NCBI GenBank assembly: GCA_963920765.1
Contig: OY987244.1
Coordinates: 14,758,501 to 14,822,500, forward strand
DNA from: Ulota crispa
Lineage: Eukaryota; Streptophyta; Bryopsida; Orthotrichales; Orthotrichaceae
Direction: 5' to 3'
Length of the DNA: 64,000 nucleotides
Below are positions 60,742 to 64,000 of this stretch, piece after piece (positions within the stretch are counted from its first letter, which is position 1; each line of letters starts with the position of its first letter). Below the pieces are notes generated by a model. The model had not been told where the DNA came from. It searched no databases and worked only from the letters and a program-made list of their open reading frames with translations. A program made the translations under genes and the position numbers.

Positions 60742-61030
60742 GAGGGCACGAGAACGAGGCGAGTGTCGGCGCCTGGATTACCACAAAACCGTCGCTAACA
60801 CGCACACTGCCTACACACAAATGGTGGAATAGTAGAGCGAGAGCGCGGTCTAGACCGACGGAAGAAGAAGAAGACGACGACGTCGTCGTAGCGTAGCAGC
60901 CGGGTTTGAATACCGTATCATATCCGTAACCGTATGGGTGTATGCGGGTATGGGTGTATGCGCGTATGATCATTGCTGGGGGCATTATGATATTTAACGG
61001 GGGGTAATAATAAGGGTAGCCGGCTTCGCG
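60310..61030 (-). promoter_or_regulatory. 5' leader and promoter region of the LSD1-like gene
   Basis: The pyrimidine-rich leader on the coding strand contains a CT microsatellite (GAGA on the plus strand at about 60710-60737) and CTCGCC-type GC-rich sequence. GA/CT runs near starts are common in plant promoters. Repeated GGGTGTATGCG units occur at about 60932-60970. Confidence 0.5.
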
Positions 61031-61628
61031 ACGGGACTGGCTGGGTGTCTTCATGGGGTAAGTTCCATATGGCGGCACCGACTGGACGGACAGCGTGGGT
61101 TGGTTTTGGTACCTGGTGCCAGCTGCTGCGTCAGCACCGCTTGGTAGGTCCTGGCGGCAGGGCTGAGGTGGCAGATCATGTGCACTTTTCGCTTTTCCTT
61201 GTTGCAGGATGCCAAGGATTTGGTGAATTAGAAGAGTTGCTGCACTGTAAGTATTTGATCTGCTACTGGGAGATCTCTCCACTTGTCTTGTGTGCTTTGG
61301 TGGTAAGCCCTGCGGTCTGTAGCAGGGCCTACAGATGCATAAACCAATCCAAATTCATTACTCCCTTGCTTCTAGAGCTCTCTATGAATGCACCCCAACT
61401 CATTATGGACGTTTGCATTATTTCTTTACCGCTAGAGTTCTCTAAGCAGCAGCGATTTTTAAACTGGCTAAATTTCGCAAGATTGCTACGGAAAAAAATT
61501 GCAGCTAAAAAATTTGTGAACTTTATAATGTTAAATTTGAGAATTTTAGCTTTTTAGCAATGCTTTTAGCCAGTGAAAATTATAATTGGGATCACTACTA
61601 AGCAAAAGTTTTATAAGAAGGGAGACGG
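61031..61628. other. Intergenic sequence
   Basis: A 170-codon plus-strand frame at 61045-61557 has no recognisable motif or splice partner; not called. Confidence 0.4.
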
Positions 61629-62315
61629 TTAACCCGTTAGAAACCAAAGAATCATATTTTGTACTAGAAAACGCGCTAGGTGGTGCGCATTTTGTGCAGG
61701 AGCAAGCCCGTGGGCGTCCTTGAAAATAGCCGAAGTGGCGGGGACTACTCTTAACGATTAGGAAGAGTGGTTTTTGGCCTATAAAGTAAAATTGCTCAAC
61801 AATTTGGAAATTGGTCTTGAAGAATGCTTGTGATCACAAGAATTTTGCATCCAACCAAATAAACAACAATGGAATTGGGTATATGAGTTGAAAAATAATG
61901 GTATTTATATAGCATGGCCTCAAAATAGGTATCCATTTTTGGTCAAAGATGGATGAAAGCAACAACATGATACATCTAACATTCAAAAAGAATGCCACAT
62001 TTCAATTGTGCGGTCTTAAAAAATTTCAAATTGCTTAAGAAATATGCTTGTATTGTTTCTCTATACGATAGCAATATTATTGTAGTATTTGAAAACCTAT
62101 TGAAATGGTGCTATCATTCATCTTTAAAATTTGTCATCCTACATTTGCGGCTAATTCTTGGCTATTTTCACTAATTGGATTTTCCATAGCATTTATTAAA
62201 TTTCTTGTAGAACCATTTTAGGGTAGCAATGAAAAGTGAGATTTTTGACCCTTTTTGTCCACTTAGTTACACCTTTTTATTACTATTTTTATCTATTTTG
62301 TGTGAAACTAGTATT

Positions 62316-62632
62316 AAGGTAGGAACACCCGTCCTTGTAAGGGTCCCCTTAACCATCACCTCTGAAATCTTGGAAAATTTGTGGAAGTTTCTAGATGTAA
62401 TGACAAGGATGTACAACATGTGAATATGAAACCTTAGTATTGGTTATGGTTGCAATGGCAATTTGCTCTTTAAAGATTCACAACTTATTCTTACAATATC
62501 CAAATAATACATTTGAAAGTGCAAACTCATTTTCTTCTGTTGCTAATAGGATCCTATAATTTGCTAGATGTTTATAAATAATCATTGTGTCCAAAACCCT
62601 TAAACTCACGCTTATGGGTGTTCCTACCTTAT
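62316..62632. mobile_element. TA-inserting MITE nested in P1 element
   Basis: Perfect terminal repeats AGGTAGGAACACCC and GGGTGTTCCTACCT, flanked by TA. It is homologous to the elements at 17908-18222 and 19284-19632 (reverse orientation relative to the first). Confidence 0.85.
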
Positions 62633-62880
62633 TGGAAAGGTGGGAAACTAGTATTATTGGAAAGGTGGGAAACTAGTTGTATTGGAAAGGTGGGAAACTA
62701 GTCGTATTGGAAAGATGGGAAACTAGTCGTATTGGAAAGGTGGGAAACTAGTTGTATTGGAAAGGTGGGAAACTAGTCGTATTGGAAAGGTGGGAAACTA
62801 GTCGTATTGGAAAGGTGGGAAACTAGTATTATTGGAAAGGTGAGAAATTAGTCTTATTGGAAAGGTGGGAAACCTTGCTT
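62631..62880 (+). repeat. 25-bp minisatellite (about 10 units)
   Basis: Unit ATTGGAAAGGTGGGAAACTA plus five bases (GTCGT, GTTGT or GTATT). The same sequence is single-copy in the P1 element at 16430-16450, so the array expanded after the adjacent MITE inserted here. Confidence 0.95.
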
Positions 62881-63178
62881 TTTAGAAATATAAGGCTCTT
62901 CTCAAGCAAAACTTGCATGAAGCATTAACATTCAAACCACACAAGCTTGAAAAACTAGAGATTATGCACATACAATTCACTCAATCATTACAATATTTCA
63001 CCTCCAACGGTAAATCTAGTTGAAATTTTGATACATTACAACAAACAAGGTGTCCTTTTACATTTATACGGTTGAATTTTTCAAACTTGGTTCATATTTG
63101 TATCAACTACACATCTAAGCTTTCTGCACCTATTTTTTATGAATTTTGTGAAAATGTGTGTGGTCCTGAAAGGGTTAA

Positions 63179-63683
63179 GATGGCTCCTTAAAATCCTTCT
63201 CCATAAGCACAATCATGATTAGGAGGCAGAACTAGGAGCTCAAGTCTTGGAGCAGTTTTAGTGTCACTTGTCTTTCTTCTTGTATCTTATTTTTGTTTAT
63301 GCACCAATGATCCCTATTTTCTTGAAGAAAAAAAGGTATGCACTTTTGTGCTTCTTTTCATTGAGATATACATTCATGAAAAAATGAGGATAAGAGAATT
63401 ACTGTTTACAAAGTTTGTCAAGAAACAAAGATGATTTGCAATTGTAGCAATTTTACACTACAAATTACTTATTGGAAGAGGGGATGCAATATTGAAAATA
63501 TTAAAAAAAACTTTTTATTTAGTGTCATGTGGGAAAAAAATTACCATTTATACATATGGCAAATGACGAAAATAGCTCCAAAATTCTTTTTTGTTTCTCA
63601 AACTTTGTTATTGACATTTACTATTCTATTTGAGTCTTGATACTGCCACCCCCCTTTTTGATATTGCCACCCCCTCTTTTATG
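63179..63683. other. AT-rich intergenic sequence
   Basis: No gene seen. Confidence 0.45.
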
Positions 63684-63712
63684 GCATTGTTCAATTCTTA
63701 GTTGTTTTTGGG

Positions 63713-63785
<73 letters not shown>

Positions 63786-64000
63786 AACTAAATGATTTTT
63801 TGTTGATCTTCTTCAAAATGATAAATTGCAGTTAAATTTTTTGATAAGAAAAAACAACACTTTATTCTCTTTTCTTATCAAAAAATTTAATTGCAATTTA
63901 TCATTTTGAAAACACCAACAAAAAATCACTTAGTTTGATATATTTAATTCTAAATTAAATAATAATAATTTTCCCCAAAAATAATTAAGAATTGAACGAT
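63684..64000. repeat. Nested palindrome around an (AT)n microsatellite, cut by the window edge
   Basis: (TA)n spans about 63717-63782. To its right, arms 63782-63851 and 63879-63950 pair (ATCAAACTAAATGATTTTTT with AAAAAATCACTTAGTTTGAT). An outer pair, ATTGTTCAATTCTTAGTT at 63684 and AATTAAGAATTGAACGAT at the end, encloses everything. It is probably one foldback inserted in another; the right limit lies at or beyond the window. Confidence 0.8.

Larger units (their letters stand above)
61633..63174. mobile_element. TTAA-flanked P1 element enlarged by a MITE and a minisatellite
   Basis: TTAA at 61629-61632 and 63175-63178. Ends CCCGTTAGAAACCAAAG and GTGTGGTCCTGAAAGGG are diverged P1 termini. 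The interior aligns with 15846-16752 except for a TA-inserting MITE (62316-62632) and a 25-bp tandem array (62631-62880). Confidence 0.8.

Noticed and set aside
59995-60798. 267-codon plus-strand open frame over the LSD1-like gene
   Set aside because: Its content (RHLG, HQQRAT, LLLLLL runs) is the antisense of the zinc-finger and polyglutamine codons; it starts outside any plausible promoter.
61045-61557. 170-codon plus-strand frame
   Set aside because: No family resemblance, no splice partners, and it runs into AT-rich sequence typical of non-coding DNA.

Overview
This is a nuclear window from a land plant. The evidence is multi-exon genes with GT-AG introns, plant-specific families (FMO GS-OX-like monooxygenases, a DUF569 protein, a CAT-type amino-acid transporter, an LSD1-type zinc-finger protein, a plastid-targeted UPF0047 enzyme), telomere-like CCCTAAA runs inside introns, and AT-rich intergenic DNA full of small terminal-inverted-repeat elements. 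I cannot fix the lineage from sequence alone. I re-derived gene structures by joining exons with matching splice phase and family motifs; many long open frames are antisense shadows or start at non-ATG codons. Layout: (1) 1-7.3 kb, FMO copy A on the + strand, eight exons, with a 1.1-kb array of foldback elements upstream and a MITE in intron 1. (2) 7.4-17.9 kb, gene-free and packed with nested elements: several flanked by TTAA, a 4.2-kb element rich in TGACTA with an 11-bp minisatellite, and others. (3) 17.2-28.4 kb, a rearranged block: a truncated copy of the 3' end of a DUF569 gene and its flank, then FMO copy B in inverted orientation, then the intact DUF569 gene with the full version of that flank. 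FMO B is therefore bracketed by direct repeats, and comparing A with B and left with right flank gives empty and filled sites for five element insertions. (4) 29.1-29.6 kb, a weak hypothetical membrane-protein gene divergent from DUF569. (5) 32.7-36.1 kb, a nine-exon UPF0047/YjbQ-family gene with a transit-peptide-like N-terminus. (6) 39.9-49.1 kb, a complete 14-exon cationic amino-acid transporter gene whose introns host several MITEs. (7) 49-59.6 kb, gene-poor repeats, with one TTAA element inserted into an older repeat that also occurs in a transporter intron. (8) 59.7-60.3 kb, an LSD1-like three-zinc-finger gene with an uninterrupted coding region on the minus strand. (9) 61-64 kb, more TTAA elements, a 25-bp minisatellite, and an AT microsatellite inside a nested palindrome cut by the window edge. 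The genes do not form a pathway; this is ordinary eukaryotic gene order. The most unusual signal is the dense population of TTAA-flanked elements with CCC/GGG termini, which look like piggyBac-type non-autonomous transposons, an unexpected class for a land plant.
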